A stretch of 64,000 bases of DNA from Myxococcales bacterium (GTDB taxonomy: Bacteria; Myxococcota_A; Bradymonadia; Bradymonadales; GCA-2716585): assembly GCA_002716585.1 (NCBI GenBank), contig PBBL01000046.1, forward strand, positions 1 to 64,000, in the 5' to 3' direction. Shown here in pieces: positions 44,232 through 54,500 of this stretch. Positions within the stretch are counted from its first letter, which is position 1, and every line of letters begins with the position of its first letter. Position numbers and translations under genes: made by a program. The notes beneath the pieces are model-generated. The model did not search any database. It had not been told where the DNA came from and saw only the letters and a list, made by a program, of their open reading frames with translations.

Positions 44232-45467
44232 CTACCCGAGCAGCTTGCCGATGTGCTCGGCCAGCTGCTTGGGCGTCATCGTCGCCACGGACCAGCCGCA
44301 GCCCGCGAGCTGCCGGGCGAACTTCTCGTTGTAGATGGGGTTGGACGCCGAGTCGAGGGCGTTGAGGCCGATCCCGGTCACGCCCGCCTCGGTCAGCTCG
44401 TGGGCCATGGCCAGGCAGGCGCCCTCCTCGCTCCAGATGTGCCAGTCGCTGAGGATCACGAAGATGGTGCGCTCGGGGTTGCGGATCAACCCGGAGCAGT
44501 ACTGCATCGCGGGGAGCATCTGGGTGCCGCCGCCGAGCTGGCACCCCATGAGCACCTCCATCGGGTCGTCGATCATGTCCGAGACGTCGAAGACGCGGTG
44601 GTCCCACAGCACGAGGTGGACCTCGACGGCGGGCAGCGAGGCGAAGATCGCCGCCATGATCGCGCTGTGGATGAGGCTGTCGGTCATCGAGCCGGACTGA
44701 TCGACGGCCACGATGATGTTCCACGAGCGCTTGTTGCGCTGCCGGTGCTTGAAGAAGAGGCGGTCGATGACGAGCGCGTCCCGATCGGTGTTGTAGTGCT
44801 TGAGGTTGCGCTGGATCGTGCGCCGCCAGTCGACGTTGCGGAAGCTGCGGATCGGGGGCGTGCTCCCGGTCGGGTCGATGACCCCGTGCAGCGCCGGGCG
44901 GCACTGGTCGAGCAGGCGCGCCGCGATGCGATCGACCACCGCCCGCACCACCTCCCGCGCGGCCTCCAGCACGTCCCCCTTCATCATGTGCTTGAACTGG
45001 ATGATCGCCTTGAGCAGGTCCTCGGTCGGCTCGCTGTTGCGCAGGATCTCGGGGTCGGTGACCAGCTCGGTCATGTTGTAGCGCAGCAGCGCGTCCTGCT
45101 CGATGATGTGACACGCCTCCTTCGGGAAGAAGCGCCGCACCTGGCTCAGCCACGCCGGGACCGAGATCCCGCTCCCGCCGCCGCCCGACGCCTGGCGGTG
45201 TGAGCGCCGGGCAAACTCGCGGTCGTAGATGTAGCTCAGCGGGGTGTCCATCATCTGCGCCTCCTGGAGGCGCTCGGTGAGCAGGTCCCCGTAGGGCGAC
45301 GAGAGCTGCCCCAGCCGGTTGTAGGAGAGGCGCTCGTCCGCGAACTGCCCCAGGATCAGCCGCCAGCGCATCGCCCGCTCGATCCGCGACTCCTCGCCGT
45401 CCCAGAGGGCCTCGTCGTCGCGCTCCCCCGGCGAGGGCGGGTCATCTCGGTGGTTGTCGTCGCTCAT
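44232..45467 (-). CDS. vWA-domain protein of the MoxR-DUF5682 operon
   Basis: The 411-residue soluble protein has a helical N-terminal region (about 1-230) and a C-terminal von Willebrand A domain (about 245-405). The MIDAS motif DQSGSM and a later acidic segment (ILSDWH) allow Mg2+-dependent ligand binding. Such vWA partners of MoxR ATPases act in metal insertion or protein remodelling. The start ATG 45467 overlaps the stop of the DUF5682 gene (ATGA), and the order MoxR-DUF5682-vWA is a recurring bacterial arrangement as I recall. The exact substrate is unknown. Confidence 0.85.
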   Translation of the reverse strand: MSDDNHRDDPPSPGERDDEALWDGEESRIERAMRWRLILGQFADERLSYNRLGQLSSPYGDLLTERLQEAQMMDTPLSYIYDREFARRSHRQASGGGGSGISVPAWLSQVRRFFPKEACHIIEQDALLRYNMTELVTDPEILRNSEPTEDLLKAIIQFKHMMKGDVLEAAREVVRAVVDRIAARLLDQCRPALHGVIDPTGSTPPIRSFRNVDWRRTIQRNLKHYNTDRDALVIDRLFFKHRQRNKRSWNIIVAVDQSGSMTDSLIHSAIMAAIFASLPAVEVHLVLWDHRVFDVSDMIDDPMEVLMGCQLGGGTQMLPAMQYCSGLIRNPERTIFVILSDWHIWSEEGACLAMAHELTEAGVTGIGLNALDSASNPIYNEKFARQLAGCGWSVATMTPKQLAEHIGKLLG

Positions 45468-47911
45468 GGGCTGATCCATTGTTGCAGCACGTCCCGAACC
45501 CGCCGATCCGCCGCCGCCGCCACGCGCGCCACCGACTCAGGCGGCGGGCCCGCGACCCGCGCCTTCTCGTCCATCCCGATCTCGACGCTGACCCGCTCCG
45601 CCAGCTCGTCGATCTCGCTCGGGATGAACTGGGTGAAGGCGCGCCGCAGGTCGGGCAGCAGCACCTTGAAGACCTCCCAGTCCAGCTCGCCGAGCACGTT
45701 GTTGATCGCCCTCAGCAGGCGCGGGCTGCCCATGACGATGTTCTTGCTGCTGATGAACAACCCCTCCAGAAAAGGCCCCGCTTGCAGCACCCGCTCAGGC
45801 GAGCCGAGCAGGTAGCCGTTCAGCTCCTGCGCCACCACCTTCTCGCGGGTCGCCCCCAGCGAGAACAGGATCCCGTAGCCCGCCCCCCGGATCCCGGGGT
45901 TGGCGTCCGGGTCCGACACGAGCTGCTCGATCCGCTCAACCAGCAGCTGACGGTCCAGCTCCACCGCGTCGAAGGTGATCGCGATCCGCACCAGCGTCTG
46001 GAGCGCGTCGAGCGAGCGGAGCGTCTCCTCGGGCGGCACCCCGGCGAGCGCGCCGAGCGCCAACGTCGCGCGGTTGAACAGCGACAGCACCGTGCGCAGC
46101 AACCGCTGGTGGCCCTGCGTCGCCAGCGCGTCCCGGTAGGAGTGCAGCAGCGTGAAGTCCTGCAACGCCGTCGTCAGGTTGATGAAGATCGTGTCGTGGG
46201 TGATCGCCTCCTCCACCGCCGCCAGCAGCTCGTCGAACATGTCCAGCAGCATCATCTGGGCGCTCTTGAGCAGCAGCCGGGTCGTGTCGGCGGCGTTCCC
46301 TTCGGCGTCCACCGCCTCCTCGCGGATCATCGACTGCGCCACCTGGCTCAGGGTCGCCCCCCGATCCGACAGCTCGATCAGCCGATCGTCCACCGTCTGG
46401 CTCCACTCCACCCCCCACGTCTCCGTGATCAGGTGCATGTCCTCGCCGGTCGTCAGATCCGGGCCGCGGTAGTGACCCCGGGCGACCCCGTGCCGCCAGC
46501 TCGTCCCCGTCTCCAGGTCAGCGAACATCGGGAGCCGCAGGTACTCGCACTGGTGCAGCAGCGCGCTCTTGATCTGATGGGCCTTGTGCTTGTGGACGTC
46601 GCACCGGACGGTCTTGAGTTCGCCGGTGACGTCGAGGCGGTTGCTCTTGCAGCGCTGGTAGTAGTCGCGGAACAGCGGCGGCTGCCCCACCTCGTCGGTG
46701 ACGCTGCCGACCCGCTTGCCCACGAGCACCTCCCGCGAGGCCGCGTGGATCGAGCTGCCCTTGAGCCGCACGTCACCCTTGACGTAGCCCATCTGGATCG
46801 CGTCCTCCAGATCCTCCAGGGTCACCTCGCGGTTGCCGCGGAGCGTCGCCAGGTTGCGGGCGACGTTGTACGCCCCGACGCTGTCCGCCGTGCTGACCCC
46901 CTCGCCCTCGTCACGGGCGAGGCGCATCACCTCCAGCAGGAGCGACAGCGCCGCCTCGCTCCAGGGCTCCTCCACCCCACCGACGATCCGCTCCCACACC
47001 GTCTGGAGGTAGGCGGGCTTGCGGTTGAGGTGGTAGAGGTTGGCCAGCGCCCGGAACGAGTAGGCGGTGAGCATCGTCTCCAGGTTCGAGTCCTTGCGGA
47101 TCGACGCCTTCTTCTTCTTCGTCCAGGGCAGCGCCACCGTGTGGAAGGCCCCGGTCACCACGACCACCGGCCCGTCGGGGGGGTCCTTGAGGAACTGCTC
47201 CAGCCGATAGCGCATGTGCGCCTCGCGCATCAGCGTCCCGTCCACCTCCAGCTGCTCCGGGTCGAGCCCCGCTCGGCTGCACCACGCGAAGGTCATCACC
47301 GCGCGGCGAAACCGCGCCTCGTCCAGCCCCCACCCGGCGACCTCGAAGTTGGCGTTCCAGAACTCGCGGATCGAGCGACGGCGCTGCTTCGCCACGAGCG
47401 ACGCCGCGAACGCGCTGTCGAACAGGTGCGCGTCGCCCACCATGTGCTCGCTGCGCTGAAGCCTGGCGTGGTGGACGTCGATCAACGTGTGCAGCGGGAC
47501 GTCGATGAACTCCATCGCCGCGCCGACCTCCTGCCCGGCGCGCAGCGCCTCCAGCTCCGGCGCGTAGTCGGTGAACGGCCACCAGCCCCGGAACCGCGCC
47601 GGGACCTCCTCGTTCGGGCTCAGGATCCCGTTGAGCCCGTACCGATTTCGCTTATCGACGTAGTAGGAGAAGATCGTCAGCGGCGTCTCGGTGTCCGGGT
47701 GGACCATGAAGGGGATCAGCTCCGTGGCGTCCTCCGGCCCCTCGACCAGGACCCCGACCGGGCGCAGCCGCCGGATGAGCTGGCCGACCTGCCAGGCGCA
47801 CGCCGGGCTGAAGTGCACGATCGGCGCGTAGACCACCCGATCCTGGTTCAACAGCGCCTCGACCCCCTCGGCGGGCTCGAAGTCGCCCATCGCCTTCTTC
47901 TTCCTGGCCAT
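45464..47911 (-). CDS. DUF5682-family protein
   Basis: An 815-residue protein. The N-terminal half (about 20-300) shows VHFSPACAW, VLVEGPEDATELIPF and VVTGAFHTVALP; this His/Glu/GxxH layout resembles the TraB/TIKI/EreA superfamily of metallohydrolase-like folds. The rest is largely helical, with HEAT-like features around 500-815. It has no signal peptide. DUF5682 genes are usually clustered with a MoxR ATPase and a vWA protein, as here; DUF5691 and SWIM zinc-finger partners, common elsewhere, are not in this window. I place the start at ATG 47911, 10 bp after the moxR stop. The biochemical function is not known. Confidence 0.82.
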   Translation of the reverse strand: MARKKKAMGDFEPAEGVEALLNQDRVVYAPIVHFSPACAWQVGQLIRRLRPVGVLVEGPEDATELIPFMVHPDTETPLTIFSYYVDKRNRYGLNGILSPNEEVPARFRGWWPFTDYAPELEALRAGQEVGAAMEFIDVPLHTLIDVHHARLQRSEHMVGDAHLFDSAFAASLVAKQRRRSIREFWNANFEVAGWGLDEARFRRAVMTFAWCSRAGLDPEQLEVDGTLMREAHMRYRLEQFLKDPPDGPVVVVTGAFHTVALPWTKKKKASIRKDSNLETMLTAYSFRALANLYHLNRKPAYLQTVWERIVGGVEEPWSEAALSLLLEVMRLARDEGEGVSTADSVGAYNVARNLATLRGNREVTLEDLEDAIQMGYVKGDVRLKGSSIHAASREVLVGKRVGSVTDEVGQPPLFRDYYQRCKSNRLDVTGELKTVRCDVHKHKAHQIKSALLHQCEYLRLPMFADLETGTSWRHGVARGHYRGPDLTTGEDMHLITETWGVEWSQTVDDRLIELSDRGATLSQVAQSMIREEAVDAEGNAADTTRLLLKSAQMMLLDMFDELLAAVEEAITHDTIFINLTTALQDFTLLHSYRDALATQGHQRLLRTVLSLFNRATLALGALAGVPPEETLRSLDALQTLVRIAITFDAVELDRQLLVERIEQLVSDPDANPGIRGAGYGILFSLGATREKVVAQELNGYLLGSPERVLQAGPFLEGLFISSKNIVMGSPRLLRAINNVLGELDWEVFKVLLPDLRRAFTQFIPSEIDELAERVSVEIGMDEKARVAGPPPESVARVAAAADRRVRDVLQQWISP

Positions 47912-47921
47912 GCTCGCCTCG

Positions 47922-49052
47922 TCAGCGCAGGTAGGAGCGCGCCTGGTAATACGCCTTCCACAGGCCGACGCCCTTCTTCGCGCGCGGCTTGACGGCCACC
48001 TCAAAGTAGTTGCGGAGGACCTCCAGGTCGTCGGCGTTGTCCTTGACGACGGCCCCCGCCATGTTGATCACCAGGTGCTCGGGCTCGACCCTCCCCTCAC
48101 CGAAGAAGTTGGCAAAGAGCACCGAGTGGAGCCCGACCCCGACCGCCCCGGCGGTGGACATGACGCTCGACGCACGGTCGACCTTGATCCCCTCGGTGGT
48201 GCGGCCGTTGCGGATCTCGTGGAAGGTCGACACGAGCAGCTCCAGCGTGTCGTCGGTGAGCGACTGCGGGTCGGCGCTCTGCCCCTCAAGCAGGCTCGTC
48301 ACCTGACCGCGGACGATCTGCATCTCCTCGTTGAGGTCGCCCACCGGCGGGACGGTCTCGAAGTTGAAGCGGCGCTTGAGCGCGCTGGACATCTCGTTGA
48401 CGCCGCGGTCGCGCGTGTTGGCCGTCCCGATGATGTTGAACCCCTGCTGCGCCAGCACGACCCCCTGCTCCCCGGCCAGCTCGGGCACGACGAGCACCTT
48501 GTCGCTCATGCACGACAGCAGCGTGTCCTGCACCTCGTGCGGGGTCCGGGTGATCTCCTCGAAGCGCACGATCTTGCCGTCGCGCATCCCGATGTAGAGC
48601 GGCGCCGGGACCAGCGAGCGCGGCGACGGCCCCTCGGCCAGCAGCAGCGCGTAGTTCCACGAGTACTTGATCTGATCCTCGGTCACCCCCGCGCTGCCCT
48701 GGATCGTCAGCAGGCTGTCCCCCGCGATCGCCGCCGCCAGGTGCTCGCTCAACCAGCTCTTGGCCGTCCCCGGCTCGCCGATCAACAGCAGCCCCCGGTC
48801 GCTCGCCAGCGTCACGATCGCCCGCTGCACCAGGATGTCGTCACCGTAGAACTTCTTGCCCACCACGACCCGCTTCGCCTCGCCGTCCTCCTCGTACTCC
48901 AGCTCCTCGCCGCGGCTGCCCAGGATGAACGTCTCCACCATGCGCGGCGAGAGCGCCCAGCCGGGCGGGCGAGGGGCGGTGTCGTTGAAGGTGAGGGCCG
49001 CCAGCTCTCCGGGGTAGCGGCGCTCAGCGGGCAGACGCAGAGCCTTGGACAT
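47922..49052 (-). CDS. MoxR-type AAA+ ATPase
   Basis: A 376-residue ATPase of the MoxR group, which uses ATP to remodel or load partner proteins, commonly with vWA proteins. Walker A is GEPGTAKS near residue 90. The Walker B segment reads IVRFEEITR, with Glu in place of the usual Asp. Sensor 1 is IGTANTRDRG and the arginine-finger region is SALKRRFNFE. It is the first gene of the three-gene operon. Start ATG 49052 has AGAGGAG upstream; a housekeeping-type promoter lies at 49116-49145. ATP hydrolysis looks likely despite the Walker B change. Confidence 0.9.
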   Translation of the reverse strand: MSKALRLPAERRYPGELAALTFNDTAPRPPGWALSPRMVETFILGSRGEELEYEEDGEAKRVVVGKKFYGDDILVQRAIVTLASDRGLLLIGEPGTAKSWLSEHLAAAIAGDSLLTIQGSAGVTEDQIKYSWNYALLLAEGPSPRSLVPAPLYIGMRDGKIVRFEEITRTPHEVQDTLLSCMSDKVLVVPELAGEQGVVLAQQGFNIIGTANTRDRGVNEMSSALKRRFNFETVPPVGDLNEEMQIVRGQVTSLLEGQSADPQSLTDDTLELLVSTFHEIRNGRTTEGIKVDRASSVMSTAGAVGVGLHSVLFANFFGEGRVEPEHLVINMAGAVVKDNADDLEVLRNYFEVAVKPRAKKGVGLWKAYYQARSYLR

Positions 49053-49115
49053 GGGTGCTCCTCTCGATGGCCTGGGTTTCCAGCGGTCAACGGGCGCGAT
49101 CGCCCACACACCTGA

Positions 49116-49145
49116 ACATTACGGCATGTATCCAGCCCACGTCAA
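49116..49145 (-). promoter_or_regulatory. Promoter of the MoxR-DUF5682-vWA operon
   Basis: On the minus strand TTGACG (49140-49145), 18-bp spacer, TAATGT (49116-49121), giving a leader of about 55 nt. Confidence 0.6.
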
Positions 49146-49165
49146 CGCCGCGATGACCTTCGCGC

Positions 49166-49990
49166 TCACACCGCGAGCCGGGTCTCCTCGCGGGTCAGCA
49201 GGACCACCCGTGAGTCCACGTTGAGGATCTGGGTGCCGCCCTTCAGGGTCGCCAGCGGCGTGTCCCAGTGGCGGTGGCCGCATATGACGAGCGCGCTCGC
49301 CTCGGCCTTGTTCAACGCCTTGCGGATCGCGCGCCGCCCCGCCTTGGGGTGATCGGGGTGATCGGGGCCTTCGTGAAGCACCAGCACGTCCGGGCGAGTC
49401 GCGAGCACCGACTTGAACATGCGCTTGAAGTCGCGCGAGGAGTGGCGCCACGGTCGCACCAGCGGGCCATGGACGCCGCTGACCCCGCCCATCCACACGC
49501 CGTCGAGGTGCACCGCGGTGCCGTGCAGCGGGAAGGCGGTCGGCTCATCGGCGAAGACGTCGAGGAAGTCGGTGTGCCCCGCGAAGCTGTCATGGTTGCC
49601 CGCGACCCCCACCACCCACCGGAAGTGGCGCGCGAAGGTGCTCCAGACCCCCTCCACGTCCCCGAGCCCGCCGCGCTTGTTCAACTCTGGGATCGCGTAG
49701 AGGTCGCCGCCGAGGATCACCCCGACCCGGCTCGGGTCGGTGAACAGCGCCGTCGCCTCCTCGGCGACGACGTGCCCCAGGAGCCTCCGCTCGCCGACGG
49801 GGTGCTCGCTGGAGTTGTAGCCCTGAAGATCCGAGGTCACGAGGATCGCGTCCAGCTCCGGGCTCCCCAGCTCATCCACCACCGCTCGGAGGACGGGGAT
49901 CTGACGCTCCTCCACCCGCTTCCCCCCCGGGGCGACGTTGAAGCACGAAAACGTGCGGATGGGCTCTTGTTCTATGTGAAGGATCTTCAT
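49166..49990 (-). CDS. Calcineurin-like metallophosphoesterase
   Basis: A 274-residue cytoplasmic protein with the metal-site motifs of the calcineurin-like family: GGDLY near residue 100, GNHDSF near 140 and GHRHWD near 245. The first motif reads SDLQG where most members have DxHG, so one metal ligand may be replaced by Gln. The likely reaction is phosphoester hydrolysis on an unknown substrate. Its ATG overlaps the stop of the glycosyltransferase gene (ATGA), placing it third in the operon headed by the pseudokinase. The longer frame to 50149 is unsupported. Confidence 0.85.
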   Translation of the reverse strand: MKILHIEQEPIRTFSCFNVAPGGKRVEERQIPVLRAVVDELGSPELDAILVTSDLQGYNSSEHPVGERRLLGHVVAEEATALFTDPSRVGVILGGDLYAIPELNKRGGLGDVEGVWSTFARHFRWVVGVAGNHDSFAGHTDFLDVFADEPTAFPLHGTAVHLDGVWMGGVSGVHGPLVRPWRHSSRDFKRMFKSVLATRPDVLVLHEGPDHPDHPKAGRRAIRKALNKAEASALVICGHRHWDTPLATLKGGTQILNVDSRVVLLTREETRLAV

Positions 49991-51519
49991 GGCTTCCTGG
50001 TGTACACCTGAACCGTCTCGCCCCACTGCCCGACCCCTCTCACCTGCGTCGTCGGCTCGTAGTGGCGCTGGAGCGCCTGCAGGAAGGCACCCCGACGCGC
50101 CTGGGCGACCTGGGGGGGGAGGGGGATCATGTAGGCGTTGAGCGTCCACTCCACCTCCCCGAAGACCACCGCGTGATACCGCCCTGAGCGCGCCATGTCG
50201 AGCAGAATGGCGTCATTGATCCGATGAAAGCGCCGCGCCTCCTCCTCGGACTGCTCCGGGAAGCACCCGAACACCCCCATCTCCATCCCGCCAGGCACAG
50301 GCCGGTTCGCCTCAACCGCCGCGAAGGTCCGCAGTGTCAGCACCGGCTCGCCGGGCGGGACCGCGCGCTGGACCACCTCGGCCAGCTCCGCGGCCTTCTC
50401 CAGCGGCAGCGCCCCGCCCTCCACGCTCCACCGCGGCCCGTCGTTCACCATCAGCCCGAGCGCGGACACCGCCACCGCGGCCACCGCCACCTGGCGCCAC
50501 GCCACGTCCGCCGCGCCGAGCGACGCGACCCCGGCGGCCACCGCGAGGCCGCCGGTCACCACGACCTGATACTCCGGCTGCGGGTGGCTCGGCGTCAGCT
50601 GCGCCGCCGCCACCGACGCAGGCCCCACCACCGCCACCAGCCTCGCCGGGCGCTCCTGCACCAGCGCGACCACCTCCGCCCAACGCGATCGACCCGCCGC
50701 GACCACCCCCGCCGCGATCAAGACGAGCGACGGCGCCCAGCTCATCACAAACACCTTGAGGCCGTGGAGCCGGTTCGCTCGGACGATCGCCTCGGGCAAC
50801 GACGCCCCGATCCGCGCGTGGTACCCGACCAGGTTCTCCACCGTCGCGCTCGCGTCGAGCGCCAGGAACGGCCCGAAGAGGAGCGCCCCGGTCACCAGCC
50901 CTCCACCCGTCACCGCGGCCCCCTCGCGCCACCGACGCGCGAGCGCCAGGCACGCCACCGCCATGACCGCCGCGGGCGCGAGGCTCAGCCGGGTCCCGAC
51001 CCCCAGCGCCAGCGCGACCCCCGCGCCGACCCACCAGCGCAGGCGCGCGTCGCCTCGCTCCGGGTGCGCCATCAGCGCCAGCGCCAGCGCCAGGAAGGCG
51101 GAGGCCAGCGCGTAGGTCTTGGTCAGGACGAGGAAGGACCAGGCGTATGGGTTGAGGCCGAGGCAGCTCGCGCACACCACGAGCCCGCGGACGCCCGCCA
51201 GACGCCACGCCGCGTAGAGCGACAGCCCGACCGTCGCCGCCGCGAACAGGAGCGAGGTCAGCCGCCCCGTGAGCAGCCCCGGGGCGATCCACTGAGGCAG
51301 CCCGTAGATCCAGGGGAGCGTTGGCCCCTGGGTGTACGCCATGTCCACATAGGGCAGCGCCCCACCGACGGCCAGGCGGCTGACGGCGAGGTACCAGCCT
51401 TCATCTTCGAGCAGCGGGGCGGCGATGAGGTGGGAGAGCGCCAGGCCGAGCGCGATCGTGCAGAGCGCCGCGACGACGAGGAGCGCCTGGCGCGGCGGGT
51501 TCGGATCCTCCTCGGCCAT
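49987..51519 (-). CDS. GT39/PMT-like integral-membrane glycosyltransferase
   Basis: The 510-residue protein has about 10-11 transmembrane helices starting at residue 12. The first external loop carries LEDEGWYL, the acidic catalytic region typical of lipid-phosphate-sugar-dependent transferases (PMT/ArnT/GT-C fold). The C-terminal 130 residues are a soluble domain outside the membrane. It probably transfers a sugar from a polyprenyl phosphate carrier to a lipid, glycan or protein at the periplasmic face. It starts 3 bp after the stop of the pseudokinase gene and overlaps the phosphoesterase gene, so the three are one operon. Confidence 0.83.
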   Translation of the reverse strand: MAEEDPNPPRQALLVVAALCTIALGLALSHLIAAPLLEDEGWYLAVSRLAVGGALPYVDMAYTQGPTLPWIYGLPQWIAPGLLTGRLTSLLFAAATVGLSLYAAWRLAGVRGLVVCASCLGLNPYAWSFLVLTKTYALASAFLALALALMAHPERGDARLRWWVGAGVALALGVGTRLSLAPAAVMAVACLALARRWREGAAVTGGGLVTGALLFGPFLALDASATVENLVGYHARIGASLPEAIVRANRLHGLKVFVMSWAPSLVLIAAGVVAAGRSRWAEVVALVQERPARLVAVVGPASVAAAQLTPSHPQPEYQVVVTGGLAVAAGVASLGAADVAWRQVAVAAVAVSALGLMVNDGPRWSVEGGALPLEKAAELAEVVQRAVPPGEPVLTLRTFAAVEANRPVPGGMEMGVFGCFPEQSEEEARRFHRINDAILLDMARSGRYHAVVFGEVEWTLNAYMIPLPPQVAQARRGAFLQALQRHYEPTTQVRGVGQWGETVQVYTRKP

Positions 51520-51522
51520 GGC

Positions 51523-54500
51523 TCATGACCCGTCGCGGGGCGACTGCTCGGCCTGCGCCTGACGGATCTGCTCCACCCGCTCGGCGTCGCCGAGCCGCTC
51601 CGCCTGATCGCGCGCCTGCTCCAGCGCCCACAGCGCCTCGGTGGACCAGCCGCGGTCGGCGGCCTCCTGCCCCGCCCGGATGAGCAGGCGGATCAGCTCA
51701 TCGTCTCCGCGCGGCGGCGCGGCGTGGGCGTCGAGCCCACGCCGCGCCTCGCCCCACCGCTCCCGCTGATCGTCCGTCGCCGCGATCACGAGCCTCGCCG
51801 CGTGAACCCAGGGGGCGAAGTCTCCCCCCACGAGCGCGGCGAGCGCCTCCTCGGCGTCGTCGTGCCGCCCAGCCGAGATCATGACCAGCGCGAGGTTGAG
51901 CCGGATCAGCGAGGCGTCGGGTGAGCCGAGCGCGACGAGCGCGCCCAGCGCGCGCTCGTAATAGCTGCGGGCGCGCCTGAGATCACCGAACGCGCGGGCG
52001 CTCTCACCGAGGGCGTTGAAGCAGTAGGCGATGTCGTAGAGGTTGCCGACGGCGCGGAAGGACGAGAGCGCCATCTCCAGCAGCTCGTCGGCGCGCGTCA
52101 GCTGTTGCATCTGCTGACGCGCCTGCCCCATCCCAAACCGCGCCCTCGCCAGCCCATGGCGCTCTCCGGCCTCGGCGTAGAGGCGGCAGGCCTCCTCGTA
52201 GTGCACCAGCGAGCCGTCCAGATCACCGCGGACGCGGCTCAGATCGCCCATCCGGTGACGGCAACGGGCCATCCCCTGCACGTCGTCCGCCTGCTCGAAG
52301 TAGACCAGCGCCTCGATGAAGCGCCCCTCGGCCTGAGGCGCCTGACGTCGCTTGTACGCCAGCAACCCTTGAGCGCGCAGCGCCTCGGCGAGCGGCCCGG
52401 TCCACCCCTGGCCGCGCGCCGTCACCTCAGCGCGATCCAGCAGCGCGGCGGCCGCGTCGTGCCTCCCCTCGGTCATCAGGAGCCGCGCGCGGCGGAGCCA
52501 GCCCTCCACCCGACGCTGATCGTCGGGGTCGGCTTCGAGGGCGTCCAGCGCCGCCTCCCGCTGGTCCAGCAACGCGTGGGCCTCGGGCAGATCGCCGCGC
52601 CAACGGCGCGCCTGCGTCGCCTCCAGCAAGGCGTCCAGCGCCTGCTCGTGCTCGCCCGCGGCGACGAGGTGGCGACTCAGGCGCTCCTGCACCCCGGCGG
52701 AGCGCCGATCGTAGAGCGCCCGGAGCGCCGATGCGCAGCTGCGGTGGTGAGCCTCCAGGCGCTCACCGTCGGCGGCCCGCTGAAGCAGGACGCGCCGCAG
52801 GAGCGCATGCTCAAAGCACCACCCCGACCCCCAGCGCCGCGCGAGTCGATGCTCCACCAACACCCGCACGGCGTCCCCAAGCAGGATCCCGCGAAACGCG
52901 CAGGCCTGCTCCAGCTCGGCGTCGAGCACCGGCTCACCGAGCGCCGCCGCCAGCTCCATCGCCAGCCGCCCCGACGCGCGCTCCTCCTCGGGCAGCGACG
53001 CCAGGGCGACGCCCAGCGCCCGGCGGCTCGCCGCATCAGGCCCGCCGAGGCCGACCTGGAGCGGCTCCGCCCCTTCTCGGCGCACGCCACCCTCCGGGAG
53101 CCCGCGCAGTCGCCCCTGAAACAACGCCGCGCGCAGCTCCAGCGCCAGCTCCAGAGGGGTCGCCGCGGCGCCCTCCGCGAGCCAGCCCCGCTCTCCGCCG
53201 AGCGCCTCCAACAACGTCGCCGCGTCAAGCGGGGTCAACTCCAGGGACTCCACCCGAGGCGCGCGGAGCAGCGCCTGAAGCGGCGCCTCGATCGGCTGGC
53301 GCGACCTCGGATCGGCCTCCACGGTCATCATCACCAGGACGGGGTGGGCGAAGGCGCCGTGCGCGATCACCTGGCGCACCCACCCGGCGACCTCCCGGCT
53401 CACGTGCAGATCATCGAGCGCGATCAACACCGGCCCCTGCTCCGCCACCATCGTCAGGAAGCGGGTCGCGACGGCGTAGCGCTCGGCGGGTCGGGCGAAG
53501 CGCACCTTCTGGACCTTCGACCGATCGGGCTGCGCCCCTCCCGGGTGCATGATCTCCAGCAACGCCGCCGCCTGCTGATCGCGCGCCTGAGACGCCGCGT
53601 CCGGCCCCGGGAAGAGATCCATGAACCCCGCCCGCGGCGCCTCCTCAGGCGGCGCGATGGCGTCACGGACCCGCTCAAAGGACTCGTCGCGGCTCATCCC
53701 GTGGCACCGAAACCACTGACGCATCAGCTCCGACAGCGCCCCCCCGAACCCATGCCCCTCACCGCAGCGCGCCTTGAGCACGGTGACGCCGGTGCGCTGG
53801 TGCGCGAGCGCGCCCATGGCGTCGAGCAACGCGCTCCGCCCCTGCCCCTCCCGCCCCAGCACGATGAACGCACTCGGCGAGACCTTGTCTTGAACGGGCT
53901 CACCGAGCCGCTCGGTCCACCAGGACGCGATCGCCTCACGCTCCTGTTCGCGGCCAGGCGTCGGCCAGCTCCATCGCCGCCCCCCGGGCCAGGGGGTCGT
54001 CATGAAGCGCCGCGGCGGCGGCGTCTGGACGAGCGGGAGGCCCGGATCCAGGTCGCGCAGCAAGGCCGCCGCCGCCGCCGCGCTGCGCGGCCTCTCGTCG
54101 GGGCGCTCAGCGACCAGCGCGCGGATCCACGCGTCGAGCCCCTCCGGGACCTTGACGCGCGGCGTGATCGTCAACGCCTCCGGCCCCGCGTCAGGGCCGA
54201 GCACCGGGTCCTGACCGGTGATGAGGCGACACGCGAGCCCCCCGACCCCATACAGATCCGTCCAGGGGCCGCAGTCGCGCCACCTCCCGTAGAGCTGCTC
54301 CGGGGCGCAGTAGCGCGATGGCCCGATCGCGCCCACGCGTGGGCCGGGCCCCAGCTCCTGGATGAAGATCGCGTCGGTGAGGCGCAGCTGATCGCGCTCC
54401 ACGAGCAGGTTGTTGGGCTTGAGGTTGAGGTGGAGGACGCCGTGGGCGTGGAGGTAGCCGAGCACCTCCAGCAGCTCCAGCAGGAGCGGCCCGATGATGT

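Noticed and set aside
45479-47992. An 837-residue open frame antisense to the DUF5682 gene
   Set aside because: Arg/His/Gln-rich composition typical of the complement of a high-GC gene; the minus strand shows the DUF5682 motifs and operon overlaps.
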